Source: Methylocystis sp. SC2 (GTDB taxonomy: Bacteria; Pseudomonadota; Alphaproteobacteria; Rhizobiales; Beijerinckiaceae). From it: a stretch of DNA of 64,000 bases. Within the stretch, counting starts at the first letter, position 1, and each line of letters begins with the position of its first letter. The notes under the pieces were generated by a model that was not told the origin of the DNA, searched no databases, and worked only from the letters and a program-made list of their open reading frames with translations. A program made the translations under genes and the position numbers. Positions 34,135 through 43,059 of the stretch are shown here, piece after piece. The stretch spans positions 466,501 through 530,500 of the forward strand of contig NC_018485.1 of assembly GCF_000304315.1 (NCBI RefSeq), written 5' to 3'.

Positions 34135-34578
34135 ATGGAACGTCGCGAATTCATTGCAGTCGGAACCGCCGCCGCCGTCGTGTCCGCCACACAAGCCTTT
34201 GCTCAGGCGACCGGCCAACAGGACGGCGCGGCCAAAATGGAGGATATGCATCCGCCGCTCTACAAGAACCTGCAAAATGCGAGCCTCGAATGCGTCGCCA
34301 CGGGCAACGACTGCCTGCGTCACTGTTTCGGCATGTTCGCCATGAAGGACACCAGCATGGCTGAGTGCGCGGAAGCCGCTTACCAGCTTGTCGCCGCCTG
34401 TAACGCGCTGGCGTCGCTTGCGGCGGCCAACTCCTCGCATGTCGGTCCGCTGGCGAAAACGGTGGCCATGATCTGCGAAGACTGCAAAAAACAATGCGAC
34501 AAATTCCCCAAGGTCAAAGAATGCGTGGAGTGCGGCAAATCGTGCCAGAAATGCGCCGACGAATGCCGTAAGGTCTAG
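34135..34578 (+). CDS. Csp1-like four-helix-bundle copper-storage protein
   Basis: This 147-residue protein has an N-terminal twin-arginine-like signal (RREFIAVGTAAAVVSATQAF). The mature part carries 13 cysteines in CxxxC-type helix spacings (SLECVATGNDCLRHC, MAECAEAAYQLVAAC, MICEDCKKQCDKF, KECVECGKSCQKCADEC). Thirteen is also the number in Methylosinus trichosporium Csp1, whose four-helix bundle holds many Cu(I) ions in its core. The signal predicts export after folding. The next gene encodes a CusF-like copper protein. The function is by family; copper binding is strongly implied by the cysteines. Confidence 0.85.
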   Translation: MERREFIAVGTAAAVVSATQAFAQATGQQDGAAKMEDMHPPLYKNLQNASLECVATGNDCLRHCFGMFAMKDTSMAECAEAAYQLVAACNALASLAAANSSHVGPLAKTVAMICEDCKKQCDKFPKVKECVECGKSCQKCADECRKV

Positions 34579-34609
34579 CCGACTCCAAGCAGCAAGTCAG
34601 GGAGCTTCG

Positions 34610-34987
34610 ATGAAGACCACGCGATACGCATTCGCGCGCGTCGTTGCTTGCGCCGCCATCCCTGTCGGGATTGGCGGCGCCGCGGCCAGCGTGGCGGTCC
34701 AAAACCCGCCGCGCGACACTGTCGCCCAGGCGACGGAAGGGGCGGAGAAGACGACAGGACAAGGCGAGGGCGTCGTCAGGGCGGTCGACGCCGACGAGCG
34801 ACGGATCATGATCACGCATGGTCCGGTCTCGGGTCCCTTGGAAATGTCGCCTATGACAATGGCGTTTCGCGTCGCGCCAAGCGTCGACCTCTCCAGCCTG
34901 TCGAAAGGCATGAAGATCAAATTCACGATCAGTCGCGATGCGAAAGGCCTCTACGTCATCGAGGACGTGCGGCCGGAACAGCCCTAG
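34610..34987 (+). CDS. CusF-like periplasmic copper-binding protein
   Basis: This 125-residue protein has a signal segment (VVACAAIPVGIGGAAASVAV) and a CusF-type beta-barrel: GVVRAVDADERRIMITHGPV, then EMSPMTMAFRVA and LSKGMKIKFTI. The His of THGPV and the two Met of PMTM correspond to CusF metal ligands His36, Met47 and Met49. The Trp that caps Cu(I) in CusF (Trp44) is absent; the equivalent region reads LEMSPM. It starts 31 bases after the Csp1-like gene and was probably cotranscribed. Its stop overlaps the convergent M14 gene by four bases. Confidence 0.8.
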   Translation: MKTTRYAFARVVACAAIPVGIGGAAASVAVQNPPRDTVAQATEGAEKTTGQGEGVVRAVDADERRIMITHGPVSGPLEMSPMTMAFRVAPSVDLSSLSKGMKIKFTISRDAKGLYVIEDVRPEQP

Positions 34988-36051
34988 CGCGCGTTCGCGT
35001 CAGTGCGGCTAAATCCCAGACCGTCCATGCCGATGCGGTGCATCAAATAGCATAGACAATCCTGCTGCACTGCGCGGCGATCAACCGTCAGCATGGCCGG
35101 GATGGCGGGGCGCGCGAGCCTGATTTCGCCGCCCGCATAATCGAAATAGTTGATCGGCGGCGTATCGAATCCGTCGCCGGAGAGGACTTCGAGGCGCGCG
35201 TCTTCGTCGCCCAACGCGCCGAACGAGGCCCCCGCGCCCAATTCGCTAAAATTCAGATGGTCGATATCGGGGCGGAAGACAAAATCCGCCGGCGTTCCGT
35301 CGAAAGAAAAGCTTGCGCCGGCGGGCGGCTTCACGATGGCGCATGTGCGCAGCAACTCGATGTCCTGCGGGGCCGGCGCGTGGTCTGGAAGCTCCGCGAT
35401 CGAGAGGCAGGCCTCGAGCAATTCGACTGCATGCGCCACGCCCGCATCGGCGCCCGACTTGCCGCATTCGACCGTGATCGCCGGACACAGTTCGGCGAAG
35501 GCCGCCGCGCTGGTGCCGCGCGGGCGCTGAAAATGCACGACAATGCGGGAGAAAAGCTGCGCAAGCGCGACATATTTCGGCTCGAGCCTGGTGATGCAGC
35601 TGTAGTGAGGATTGAAACCGGTGTTGTTATGGATGTCGATGGCGGCGAACGCTCGGCGCTTCTCGACATATTCGTATATCCACCGCGCCATATGCGCGAG
35701 CGGATCGTCGGGAAAGGCCGTGCCGCGCCACACCCGGTTGAAGTCGCGCTGGCTTGGGAGCGTGCGCACATTCGCCGCCGCGGCGTCGACATTGCCGATG
35801 AACAGAATGAGCGATCGATTGAGACCGCGCGCGGCGTGACGGCGCAGAATCTCCTGCACGGCGGCGAGCCCGCTCGTCTCGTTTCCGTGCAGCAACGTCG
35901 ACACGAACAGCGGCTGCGGGTTGCGGCCCGGAAGGTCGAACAGGGTCGGTCGGGGAAGGATGTCCTTCAGGCGATTGGCGGGACAGTCGAGAAATCCGTC
36001 GGGCGGCCGGTCGAGCAAGGCGCAGGGCGCGTCGGTCACTGTTCTCCTCAT
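34984..36051 (-). CDS. Succinylglutamate desuccinylase/aspartoacylase-family (M14) hydrolase
   Basis: This 355-residue zinc hydrolase has the ligands His55 and Glu58 in STLLHGNETSG, His141 in AIDIHNNTGFNPHY and a catalytic Glu195 in PAITVECGKSG. The family removes acyl groups from amino acids or cleaves isopeptide-like bonds. The start at 36051 is fixed by an ATGA overlap with the preceding GCS2-like ligase gene, so translation is coupled. The pair probably makes and trims an amide-linked small molecule, but the substrate is unknown. Confidence 0.82.
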   Translation of the reverse strand: MRRTVTDAPCALLDRPPDGFLDCPANRLKDILPRPTLFDLPGRNPQPLFVSTLLHGNETSGLAAVQEILRRHAARGLNRSLILFIGNVDAAAANVRTLPSQRDFNRVWRGTAFPDDPLAHMARWIYEYVEKRRAFAAIDIHNNTGFNPHYSCITRLEPKYVALAQLFSRIVVHFQRPRGTSAAAFAELCPAITVECGKSGADAGVAHAVELLEACLSIAELPDHAPAPQDIELLRTCAIVKPPAGASFSFDGTPADFVFRPDIDHLNFSELGAGASFGALGDEDARLEVLSGDGFDTPPINYFDYAGGEIRLARPAIPAMLTVDRRAVQQDCLCYLMHRIGMDGLGFSRTDANAR

Positions 36052-37448
36052 ATTTCCCACTGATGGACGGGCGCGCCGCTCCGTTGGCGCTCGCAATAGG
36101 CCGCCATTAGGCCATAAAGGTCGCCGCCGCGCGCCTCAAGGGCTTTTCGCTGCCAAGAGGCCCCGGTCTGCCGGGTCTGCACCCGAGCTTCGATGATATC
36201 GAGGAAATCGGCTTCTACGACGCCCAGGTCGCGCAGCCCGGCCCGCGCGTCGGGAATGAGCCGATCGAGCAGCAGACGATCGGCGGCGATCTCCCCTTCG
36301 CCCGGCCATTCGAGCCTGGCGTCGAGGCCAAAACGCGCCGCGGCGTAAAAATTTCGTTTGGCCTCAGCGAAGCCGACGCCGCCGGCGCCGCAGGTCCCGC
36401 TCATCGCGATGGCGCGCGCGAGACCCAAATAAAGCGCGGCGTTCGCCATCATGTCGATGAAGGTCGGTCCCGAGGGCAGAATGCGGTGTTCGACGCGCAG
36501 ATGCGGCGCGCCGCTTTCGTCGAAGCCGATCAGCGGACGATTCCAGCGCCAGATGACGCCGTTATGCAACCGCAGGTGGCGCATAGCCTCGGGCGGATCG
36601 TCATAGGCCACGGGAAGCAGCGCCTCATAGGCGCGTAAATTTTCCTCGAAGACCTCGATGAGGGATCGGTCGGCGTAGCCTGAGCCCATGCAGACCCTGG
36701 CCGGCCCCGGCATCTTCACCGCTTGTTCAAACAGCGGGATGCGCGTTTCCTCCCATAGCGCCTTGCCGAAAAGGAATGGCGCGTTGCCGCAGGCCGCCAG
36801 AATCGGGCCCGACGCCGCCACCGAAGCGTTGTAGTAGAGATGCGCCAGATCGGCCGGGGTCTTGAGATGGATTTGAAACGAGGTCGTCGCAGCCTCGAGC
36901 ATCACATCCCTGTGCTGGGACGCAAGGCGGTCGCGGCCGGCGATGTTGACGTGCAACGGCTGCCCCCCGCGCAGACGAAGCACTTCCTGGTTGAGCGCAT
37001 AATAGCGGTTGAGCGGCGACATATTGGCGAGCGTCAGATCGGCGTCGCGGATCGTGGGCAGCGTGCCGATCATCACGAGATTGGCGTCGAGCTGATGGGC
37101 CACGTCGTTGCATTTCGCCCATAGATTCGTCAGCGAATCATGCGCCTGCGTCAGCGCGTCGCCTGTGAGGCGGAAGGGCGCGCAATTCAGCTCGACGTTA
37201 AAGCGCGACAGCTCCGGCACGACGAGCGGATGGTTGAGGGTTTCGAGGAGATTTTGATTGATCGAGGACGGCGCATAATTGTGATCGACGATCCAGGTTT
37301 CGATTTCGAAGCCGACCATGTGGCCGTCACGCGAAAATTTGTCCTGTTCAAACAGGGTGCGGGCGAGATGCGTTTCCTGCGCGAGCCGCCCGGCGAAGCG
37401 CGCCTTGTCGGCGGGCGTGAAGCCCGTGGTCTTGATTTCCTCGCCCAA
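36048..37448 (-). CDS. GCS2-like carboxylate-amine ligase (glutamate-cysteine ligase family)
   Basis: This protein of about 466 residues is of the glutamate-cysteine ligase superfamily. Motifs include HMVGFEIETWIVD, NVELNCAPFRL, ANLVMIGTLPTIRDADLT, SFQIHLKTP and FDESGAPHLRVEHRILPSGP. It would join a carboxylate to an amine using ATP. It differs from the classical GshA of alphaproteobacteria. The frame is open upstream, but no similarity exists there. A TTG at 37448 with a preceding AAAGGGGG is the best start; this is uncertain. Its stop overlaps the M14 hydrolase start. Confidence 0.78.
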   Translation of the reverse strand: MGEEIKTTGFTPADKARFAGRLAQETHLARTLFEQDKFSRDGHMVGFEIETWIVDHNYAPSSINQNLLETLNHPLVVPELSRFNVELNCAPFRLTGDALTQAHDSLTNLWAKCNDVAHQLDANLVMIGTLPTIRDADLTLANMSPLNRYYALNQEVLRLRGGQPLHVNIAGRDRLASQHRDVMLEAATTSFQIHLKTPADLAHLYYNASVAASGPILAACGNAPFLFGKALWEETRIPLFEQAVKMPGPARVCMGSGYADRSLIEVFEENLRAYEALLPVAYDDPPEAMRHLRLHNGVIWRWNRPLIGFDESGAPHLRVEHRILPSGPTFIDMMANAALYLGLARAIAMSGTCGAGGVGFAEAKRNFYAAARFGLDARLEWPGEGEIAADRLLLDRLIPDARAGLRDLGVVEADFLDIIEARVQTRQTGASWQRKALEARGGDLYGLMAAYCERQRSGAPVHQWEI

Positions 37449-37654
37449 GCAACCCCCTTTCCGCCCGTAAGCAGCTATCCACTTCTCAAACGCGCCAGCG
37501 CGACGGCGTCCCGACCGAGGTCGTGAGGAGCCCGGCGATCCGCCGCAGATCATTCTATTTAGGCGTCCCCCGCCCTATCGATAGCGTCCGAAGCGTCGGC
37601 AGGACAAGCCGCAAGCGCTGCTGTAGATTGCGCAGCCCTCGCCCGGAGCCGAAC

Positions 37655-38520
37655 GTGTCAGACATCGCTTACGTGAACGGAGCTTACATCCCCATCGACG
37701 CGGCGCGCGTGTCGATTCTCGACCGTGGCTTCCTGTTCGCCGACGGCGTCTATGAGGTCGCCGCCGTCATCGGCGGAAGGCTGATCGATAATCAATCGCA
37801 TCTATCGCGCCTCGAGCGCTCCCTTGCCGAACTGCGCATCGGAAGCCCATTCCGGTGTCGCGCATCGCGGAAGTTGAGGCCGAACTTGTCGCAAGAAACG
37901 GTTTGAGCGAAGGCCTCGTCTATCTGCAGATCACCAGAGGCGCCGCCGCCGAACGCGAGTTCGGGTTTCCCGCGGAAGCGGCGCCGACGTTCGTCGCCTT
38001 CGTTCAGAAGAAAAACATCATCGCCTCGCCCGCCGCCGAAACCGGCGTCAAGGCGCTCACTGTTCCGGATCTGCGCTGGGCGCGACGCGACATCAAGAGC
38101 ACGGCGCTGCTCGCGCAGGTTCTGGCGAAGCAAGCGGCGCTCGAGGGCGGCTGCCAGGAGGCCTGGATGGTCGATCAGGATGGTTTCGTGACCGAAGGCT
38201 CATCCTCGACCGCCTTCATCCTCACCGGCGCGAACGTGCTCGTGACGCGTCTAAACTCCACAGCAGTTCTTCCCGGCTGTACACGCAAAGCCGTGCAGGT
38301 GCTCGCAGAGCGGGAAGGATTGGCGGTCGAGGAGCGCAGTTTCTCGGTCGCCGAGGCCTATGAGGCGAAGGAAGCCTTTCTCACGAGCGCCTCCAATCTT
38401 GTGCTGCCGGTCGTCTCGCTCGATGGCCGCCCCATCGGATCTGGCGCGCCGGGCGACACGAGTCGCCTGCTGCGCCGGCGCTACATCGAATGGGCGACGA
38501 ACGCGGCCAGCGCTCGCTAG
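37655..38520 (+). pseudogene. D-amino-acid transaminase-like gene with a single-base frameshift
   Basis: The N-terminal part (GTG start, CGGAG upstream) reads YVNGAYIPIDAARVSILDRG and FADGVYEVAAVIGGRLIDNQ, the class IV PLP transaminase opening. At about 37846-37848 the frame breaks within GGAAGCCCATTCC. One extra C would give GSPIPVSRIAEVEAELVARN and join the downstream frame. That frame has the PLP Lys in RRDIKSTALLAQVL, EGSSSTAFIL and LPGCTRKAVQVLAE, and runs to a normal end. Everything else is intact, so this is either a very recent mutation, a sequencing error in a C run, or a programmed slip. An intact product would interconvert D-amino acids and keto acids. Confidence 0.8.
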
Positions 38521-39182
38521 CGCTGCATTTCCAGTTCGTCGAAGTCGGAGCTGCGCTCTTCCTCGATGCCAAGCGCGATGACGAGGCTGAAAACCGCCGC
38601 AGCGAGACACCAGACTGAATACCAGGCCGGACGATTGGCGGCGAGCGCCGCGACAAAGGTCAAGAACACCGCTGCGCCGAAAATATTGATCGCCCTTCGC
38701 TCGCTGAAAACGAGCGGCGAGACGGTGAGCACCAGATAGAGCAAGTCGGTCACGAGCGGCGGCCGCTCAAACAGCGGGTCATAGGCGAGAGAATGCCGAT
38801 ACACCGAGAGATCGATGCCGTCCGCGCCGGCAAGTTGCGCGGTCAGATAAGCGGCCAGGACGAAGCCTATGCCGCCCATGGTTCGCCATAGACGCCTTCG
38901 TTCAGGATCAGACTCTGCATAGGCGGCGGCGATGGGCGTCAGGACGGGCCAAACCGTAAACGCGATCAGCGTGTAGAGATAGCGATAAGGCTGGCCGGCG
39001 ATGGGATCGGCGCGCGTGAGCCACACCGCAGCCTCGACGAACTGATGCGCGGAAAACACCAGCGGGAATGCGGCGAACAGCAACATGCGCCGGTCGTGGC
39101 GCAGCGCTTTTGAGACCATGCCGTAGCCCGCCAATCCCAGGCCGAGCCCAGCCGTAATGCTTGCCTCAAGCGAATAGCACAT
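38517..39182 (-). CDS. DUF6629-like integral membrane protein
   Basis: This 221-residue inner-membrane protein has about seven hydrophobic helices and begins MCYSLEASITAGLGLGLAGY, an opening typical of the family now called DUF6629. Conserved polar features include FSAHQFVEAAVWLTR and YLYTLIAFTVWPVLTP. Function is unknown. It overlaps the convergent transaminase gene by four bases at its end. Confidence 0.7.
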   Translation of the reverse strand: MCYSLEASITAGLGLGLAGYGMVSKALRHDRRMLLFAAFPLVFSAHQFVEAAVWLTRADPIAGQPYRYLYTLIAFTVWPVLTPIAAAYAESDPERRRLWRTMGGIGFVLAAYLTAQLAGADGIDLSVYRHSLAYDPLFERPPLVTDLLYLVLTVSPLVFSERRAINIFGAAVFLTFVAALAANRPAWYSVWCLAAAVFSLVIALGIEEERSSDFDELEMQR

Positions 39183-39335
39183 AGCATTTCAGCCCGAACG
39201 GACGTTAACGCTTCGAACTATTCTAATTGCGGATTTCGTCCGCGTCGAGACCTGAGCAATAGCCGGGATGACTCGCGCCGGAACATGTGTGGAGCAGACG
39301 CGTTCTAGGACGTGAGTTCATAAGCGGAGGTCAAA

Positions 39336-39509
39336 ATGGGCAACCTTATGTATTGGGCCGTCGTGTTTCTGGTCGTCGCCCTCATCGCCGGCTTCCTGGG
39401 CTTTGGCGGCGTCGCCGGCGTGGCGGTGGACGGCGCCCGGATATTGTTCTGGCTGGCGCTGGTTCTGCTCGTCGTGTCGGTCGTTCTCGGCCTTATTCGG
39501 CGCGCTTGA
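39336..39509 (+). CDS. DUF1328 (UPF0391) small membrane protein
   Basis: This is a 57-residue protein with two membrane helices: YWAVVFLVVALIAGFLGFGG and ARILFWLALVLLVVSVVLGL, joined by VAGVAVDGA and ending IRRA. This is the UPF0391/DUF1328 pattern. A GGAGG ribosome site lies seven bases before the ATG. Such proteins are small hydrophobic peptides often induced by stress, with no known mechanism. Confidence 0.88.
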   Translation: MGNLMYWAVVFLVVALIAGFLGFGGVAGVAVDGARILFWLALVLLVVSVVLGLIRRA

Positions 39510-39573
39510 GCGGTCGTCGCTCGTCCGCAACGTCGCGAGCCGACCGCTTCCGTGAGCGGCCGGCTCGTCGGCG

Positions 39574-41607
39574 TCAGGGTATGTCGTCAAGCGAACGCAC
39601 CCAGACGTCCGCAACAGAATCCGAAGGCGCGCGCCAATCGCCGCGCGGCGACAGCGATCCTCCCGAACTGACTTTTGGTCCATTGGGCAGCGCCGACCGT
39701 TTGAACTGGCTTCCCTCAAAGAATCGCTTCACGAAAACGCCGAGCCAATGTTTGATCGTCGAGAGGTCATAGGCGACCTTGTCCTCTTCGCGCACGCCGA
39801 CAGGCCATGACCCGGCGGCCGCATGCCGCCAAGCGCGCCAAGCAAGAAAGGCGATCTTCGCGGGCGAAAATCCGTATCGCGTCGTATAGTAGAGATTGAA
39901 GTCCTGCAGCGCATATGGCCCGACCGTATCCTCGGTCCGCTGTCGCGCCTCTCCTGGCACGAGCTCGGGGGAAATTTCCGTCGCGAGAATGTCCTCGAGC
40001 ACGGTTACCGTCTCAGCGCCGAAGCGCGCGTCGCGCGCGCACCAGCGAATGAGATGTTGAATGAGCGTCTTGGGGACCGAGGCGTTGACGTTGTAATGCG
40101 ACATCTGATCGCCGACGCCATAGGTCGACCAACCGAGAGCGAGTTCGGAAAGATCGCCAGTGCCGATGACGAGCGCGCCATGTCGGTTCGCGAGACGAAA
40201 CAGCAGCGAGGTGCGCGCGCCGGCCTGCACATTCTCATAAGTCGTGTCGTAAACCGCTTCGCCGCGCGCAGCCGGATGATCGATGTCGGCGAGCATTTGC
40301 TTGCAAGCGGCGGTGACATCGATTTCCTGCGCGGTGACGCCGAGCGCGCGCATCAGCCGCCAAGCGTTGGCTTTGGTGCTTTCGCTCGTGGCGAAGGCCG
40401 GCAGCGTGAAGCCGAGCACATTTTCGCGCGGCAGACCGAGCGCATCCATCGCCGTCACGGCGACGAGCAGCGCCTGAGTGGAGTCGAGTCCGCCAGAGAC
40501 GCCGATCACCGCCTTTTTGATTTTCGTGGCGCGCAGCCGTTGTTCGAGACCATGCGATTGTATGTTGAACGCCTCGAAACAAAGCTCGGCGAGCCGCGTT
40601 TCATCCGCCGGGACAAAGGGAAAGCGTCCGACCTCGCGCAGAAATCCGAGATCGCGGTCGCAAGCCGCGGCGAGTTCGAAAGCGATGCGCCGATATTGCG
40701 TGGCGCCCTGCTCAACGTCGGCGCAGGCGCCGAACGTCCCCTGCCGCATGCGCTCGGCGAGAAGACGACCAATATCAACGTCGGCGAGCGTCAGCTGCGG
40801 CTCGTTTGAAAAGCGCGGCGCCTTGGCGAGAACGTCGCCCTTCTCGCAGATCAGCGCTTCGCCGTCCCAGGCGAGGTCCGTCGTCGACTCTCCCTGCCCC
40901 GCGGCCGAATAGAGATAGGCCGCAAGGCAGCGCGCCGAATGCGCCGCGCAGAGAGTCTCGCGATAGTCCGACTTGCCGACGATCGCATTCGACGCGGAGA
41001 GATTGAGCAGCACCGTGGCGCCCGCGAGCGCCGCCCGCGCCGACGGAGGGATGGGAACCCAGACGTCCTCGCAAACCTCGGTGTGGATCACAAGGCCGGG
41101 GAAATCCGTCGCTTCCAGAAGCGTATCGGAGCCGAAGGGCGCGGTTTGTCCCGCGACCTCGATGTCCTCGCCGGAGATGAAAGCGCCCGAAGCGAAATGG
41201 CGCTGTTCGTAAAACTCGCGATAGTTCGGCAGATAGATCTTGGGCGTCACGGCGAGCGCGCGGCCGCGCAGGATCGCGACGGCGCAATTATAGAGACGGC
41301 CGCGATGGCGCAGCGGCGCGCCGACGACGATCAGCGGATGAATGCCGCGAGACGCCTCGACAAGTTCGACGAGCGCCATGTCGACGGCGTCGAGCAGCGC
41401 CTCCTGATGCAGGAGATCGTCGATCGCGTAAGAGGAGATCCCCAACTCGGGAAACAGCACGAGCGAAGCGCCGTGGTGATCGGCCTCGCGCGCCAGTTCG
41501 ATCGTCCGCGCCATATTGAACGCCGGATCGGCGACTCGCACGTTCGGCGTCGCGACCGCGACGCGGACAAAGCCATGCGTGTGGAGGCAATAGAAGGGGT
41601 GGGTCAT
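39574..41607 (-). CDS. nadE: Glutamine-dependent NAD+ synthetase
   Basis: This 677-residue two-domain enzyme makes the last step to NAD. The N-terminal nitrilase-type glutaminase domain shows [12 protein letters not shown] (catalytic Glu), the Lys region [14 protein letters not shown] and Cys in [15 protein letters not shown]. The C-terminal synthetase domain has the P-loop [17 protein letters not shown] and [18 protein letters not shown]. Length fits the long form seen in actinobacteria and many proteobacteria, which uses glutamine directly. Together with pncA and pncB near 1 kb, the window encodes three steps of NAD salvage and synthesis. Confidence 0.94.
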   Translation of the reverse strand: MTHPFYCLHTHGFVRVAVATPNVRVADPAFNMARTIELAREADHHGASLVLFPELGISSYAIDDLLHQEALLDAVDMALVELVEASRGIHPLIVVGAPLRHRGRLYNCAVAILRGRALAVTPKIYLPNYREFYEQRHFASGAFISGEDIEVAGQTAPFGSDTLLEATDFPGLVIHTEVCEDVWVPIPPSARAALAGATVLLNLSASNAIVGKSDYRETLCAAHSARCLAAYLYSAAGQGESTTDLAWDGEALICEKGDVLAKAPRFSNEPQLTLADVDIGRLLAERMRQGTFGACADVEQGATQYRRIAFELAAACDRDLGFLREVGRFPFVPADETRLAELCFEAFNIQSHGLEQRLRATKIKKAVIGVSGGLDSTQALLVAVTAMDALGLPRENVLGFTLPAFATSESTKANAWRLMRALGVTAQEIDVTAACKQMLADIDHPAARGEAVYDTTYENVQAGARTSLLFRLANRHGALVIGTGDLSELALGWSTYGVGDQMSHYNVNASVPKTLIQHLIRWCARDARFGAETVTVLEDILATEISPELVPGEARQRTEDTVGPYALQDFNLYYTTRYGFSPAKIAFLAWRAWRHAAAGSWPVGVREEDKVAYDLSTIKHWLGVFVKRFFEGSQFKRSALPNGPKVSSGGSLSPRGDWRAPSDSVADVWVRSLDDIP

Positions 41608-41751
41608 GTCGTCCGCCTGCGCCCCCCAAGCTGCGACGGGAGCGCTCCTCGGCCGCGATAATGCAGGACGCTCCCCGGAAAGTCACATGCGCAGGCCGGC
41701 CCGCGCCAGTCGTCTGTAGCCGCAGGTCGTCGCGCCGTATGCTGAACGCTT

Positions 41752-42132
41752 TCATTGGCAGTTCTGGCGCAACCACGCCTCCAGCGTCTCGAAGCGAAAC
41801 GCGTCTTTCTCGTAGAGCGCAGAAGCGAAGCTCCACGCTTCGTCCGCATTCGCGATAAGTGAAATTCCGTTGATCGTGAGAAAGGCGAACATCGCCGCGA
41901 AGGCGACGCGCTTGTTGCCGTCGACGAAGGCGTGGTTCTGTGAAAGACTTTCCCACAGGGCGGCCGCTTGCGCGATCTCGTCGGCATAATAGCCCGTTTG
42001 CGGGCGAAACAACGCCGCTTCGAGCTGACCAGGATCGCGCACGCCCGCCGCGCCGCCATATCGTTCGATCAGATCATCGTGAATGGCGAGTATCTCGGCG
42101 ACCGTCGGATAGTCGGTTCGCCTGCCGCTCAC
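41752..42132 (-). CDS. doc: Doc-type (death-on-curing, Fic-fold) toxin
   Basis: This 126-residue toxin has the Doc motif HAFVDGNKR (His67 to Arg75), matching HxFx(D/N)xNKR. Doc proteins phosphorylate EF-Tu and stop translation. Flanking family blocks are VRDPGQLEAALFRPQTGYYA and AFAAMFAFLTINGISL. It overlaps the antitoxin gene by four bases, with the antitoxin first. The small size and the NKR ending distinguish it from AMP-transferring Fic enzymes. Confidence 0.9.
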   Translation of the reverse strand: MSGRRTDYPTVAEILAIHDDLIERYGGAAGVRDPGQLEAALFRPQTGYYADEIAQAAALWESLSQNHAFVDGNKRVAFAAMFAFLTINGISLIANADEAWSFASALYEKDAFRFETLEAWLRQNCQ

Positions 42133-42347
42133 TTGGCGAGCTTTTCATAAAGCGCGTCATAGCGCGACAGGCTCGTACGATAGGCCTCCATCACATGTCG
42201 CCGCGGCTTCGCCTTGCTGCGCTCCTCGACATGCGCGCGCAGCGCGTCCTCGATGACGGACTGAAGTTGCCGGCCCTCATCCTTTGCGATCTTGCGGATC
42301 TCGGCGAGCAGATCGCTGTCGACCTGGGTGGCGAATTTTTCGCGCAT
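42129..42347 (-). CDS. Antitoxin of the Doc module
   Basis: This 72-residue protein starts MREKFATQVDSDLLAEIRKI and continues AKDEGRQLQSVIEDALRAHV, a ribbon-helix-helix DNA-binding fold. The tail (RRHVMEAYRTSLSRYDALYE) would be the toxin-neutralising segment. It precedes and overlaps the toxin gene, the standard order of type II modules, so it probably represses its own promoter. Confidence 0.82.
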   Translation of the reverse strand: MREKFATQVDSDLLAEIRKIAKDEGRQLQSVIEDALRAHVEERSKAKPRRHVMEAYRTSLSRYDALYEKLAK

Positions 42348-42550
42348 CGCGGCTTTCCTGCGGACTGAGATATCTATCTTGTTTCATCAAGAAACGTCAA
42401 GATGCGCCAGTGGATCGGCTGGAGTTCCAGCAAACGGAAAGCGCAAGCTCCGCTCTGCAAGCGGCCGCAACATTCCATTCGGGACGCGAGACAGGGGCGT
42501 TAACGACCCGTCCGGTTTGTGGAGCAGTCAGTCTATGATGGCGACCGGCG

Positions 42551-42949
42551 ATGGAGACCGGATTGGACGCGGAAGCCCTCTGCAAACGCTACTTGAACGC
42601 GCTGAACAAGGGCGATCTATCCGCCGTGTGCAGCCTTTTCACCGCCGACGCTGTCGCTCACTCTCCGCTTTATGGCGTCCGACCCGCCAGGGAGTTCTAC
42701 GCCGAGCTGTTCGCGGATACGAACCGTTCCGAAACCACGCTCCTGAACCTCTTCGACAGCTCCGCCAACGGCTCTGCGCTGGCGCTTCATTTTCGCTATG
42801 TCTGGACATTGAAGAGCGGCAAGGCGGTCGCTTTCGAATGCGTAGATGTTTTCGAGCTTTCGGAAGACAGAAATCAGTTCACGAAAATCGTGATCATTTA
42901 CGACACGGCGCATCTTCGGGCGGATTTTGAAACACATAGAGGTGAATGA
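42551..42949 (+). CDS. SnoaL/NTF2-like protein
   Basis: This 132-residue protein has an NTF2-like cone fold pattern: LDAEALCKRYLNALNKGDLS, AVCSLFTADAVAHSPLYG, REFYAELFADT and VAFECVDVFELSEDRNQFTK. Members include ketosteroid isomerases, polyketide cyclases and ligand-binding proteins without activity. Nothing nearby points to a substrate. It stands alone on the plus strand after the toxin-antitoxin pair. Confidence 0.72.
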   Translation: METGLDAEALCKRYLNALNKGDLSAVCSLFTADAVAHSPLYGVRPAREFYAELFADTNRSETTLLNLFDSSANGSALALHFRYVWTLKSGKAVAFECVDVFELSEDRNQFTKIVIIYDTAHLRADFETHRGE

Positions 42950-42967
42950 AGAGGACCTTCCCATAGC

Positions 42968-42989
42968 AAAAGGCGGGGTCTCCCCCGCC
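42968..42989 (-). terminator. Intrinsic terminator of the GST gene
   Basis: Read on the minus strand, GGCGGGG, a GAGA loop and CCCCGCC are followed by TTTTG. It lies about 70 bases after the GST stop codon. It is nearly identical in sequence to the hppA terminator at 43732-43757. Confidence 0.8.
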
Positions 42990-43059
42990 CTCTCGCATCA
43001 GCGTCGTGCAGCGCGCCATCTCGAAACGTCACAACCGTCACGGCGACTTGGCGTCGCGC

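Noticed and set aside
41604..42059. Minus-strand frame overlapping the Doc toxin
   Set aside because: Arg/Ser-rich shadow of the toxin in another frame.
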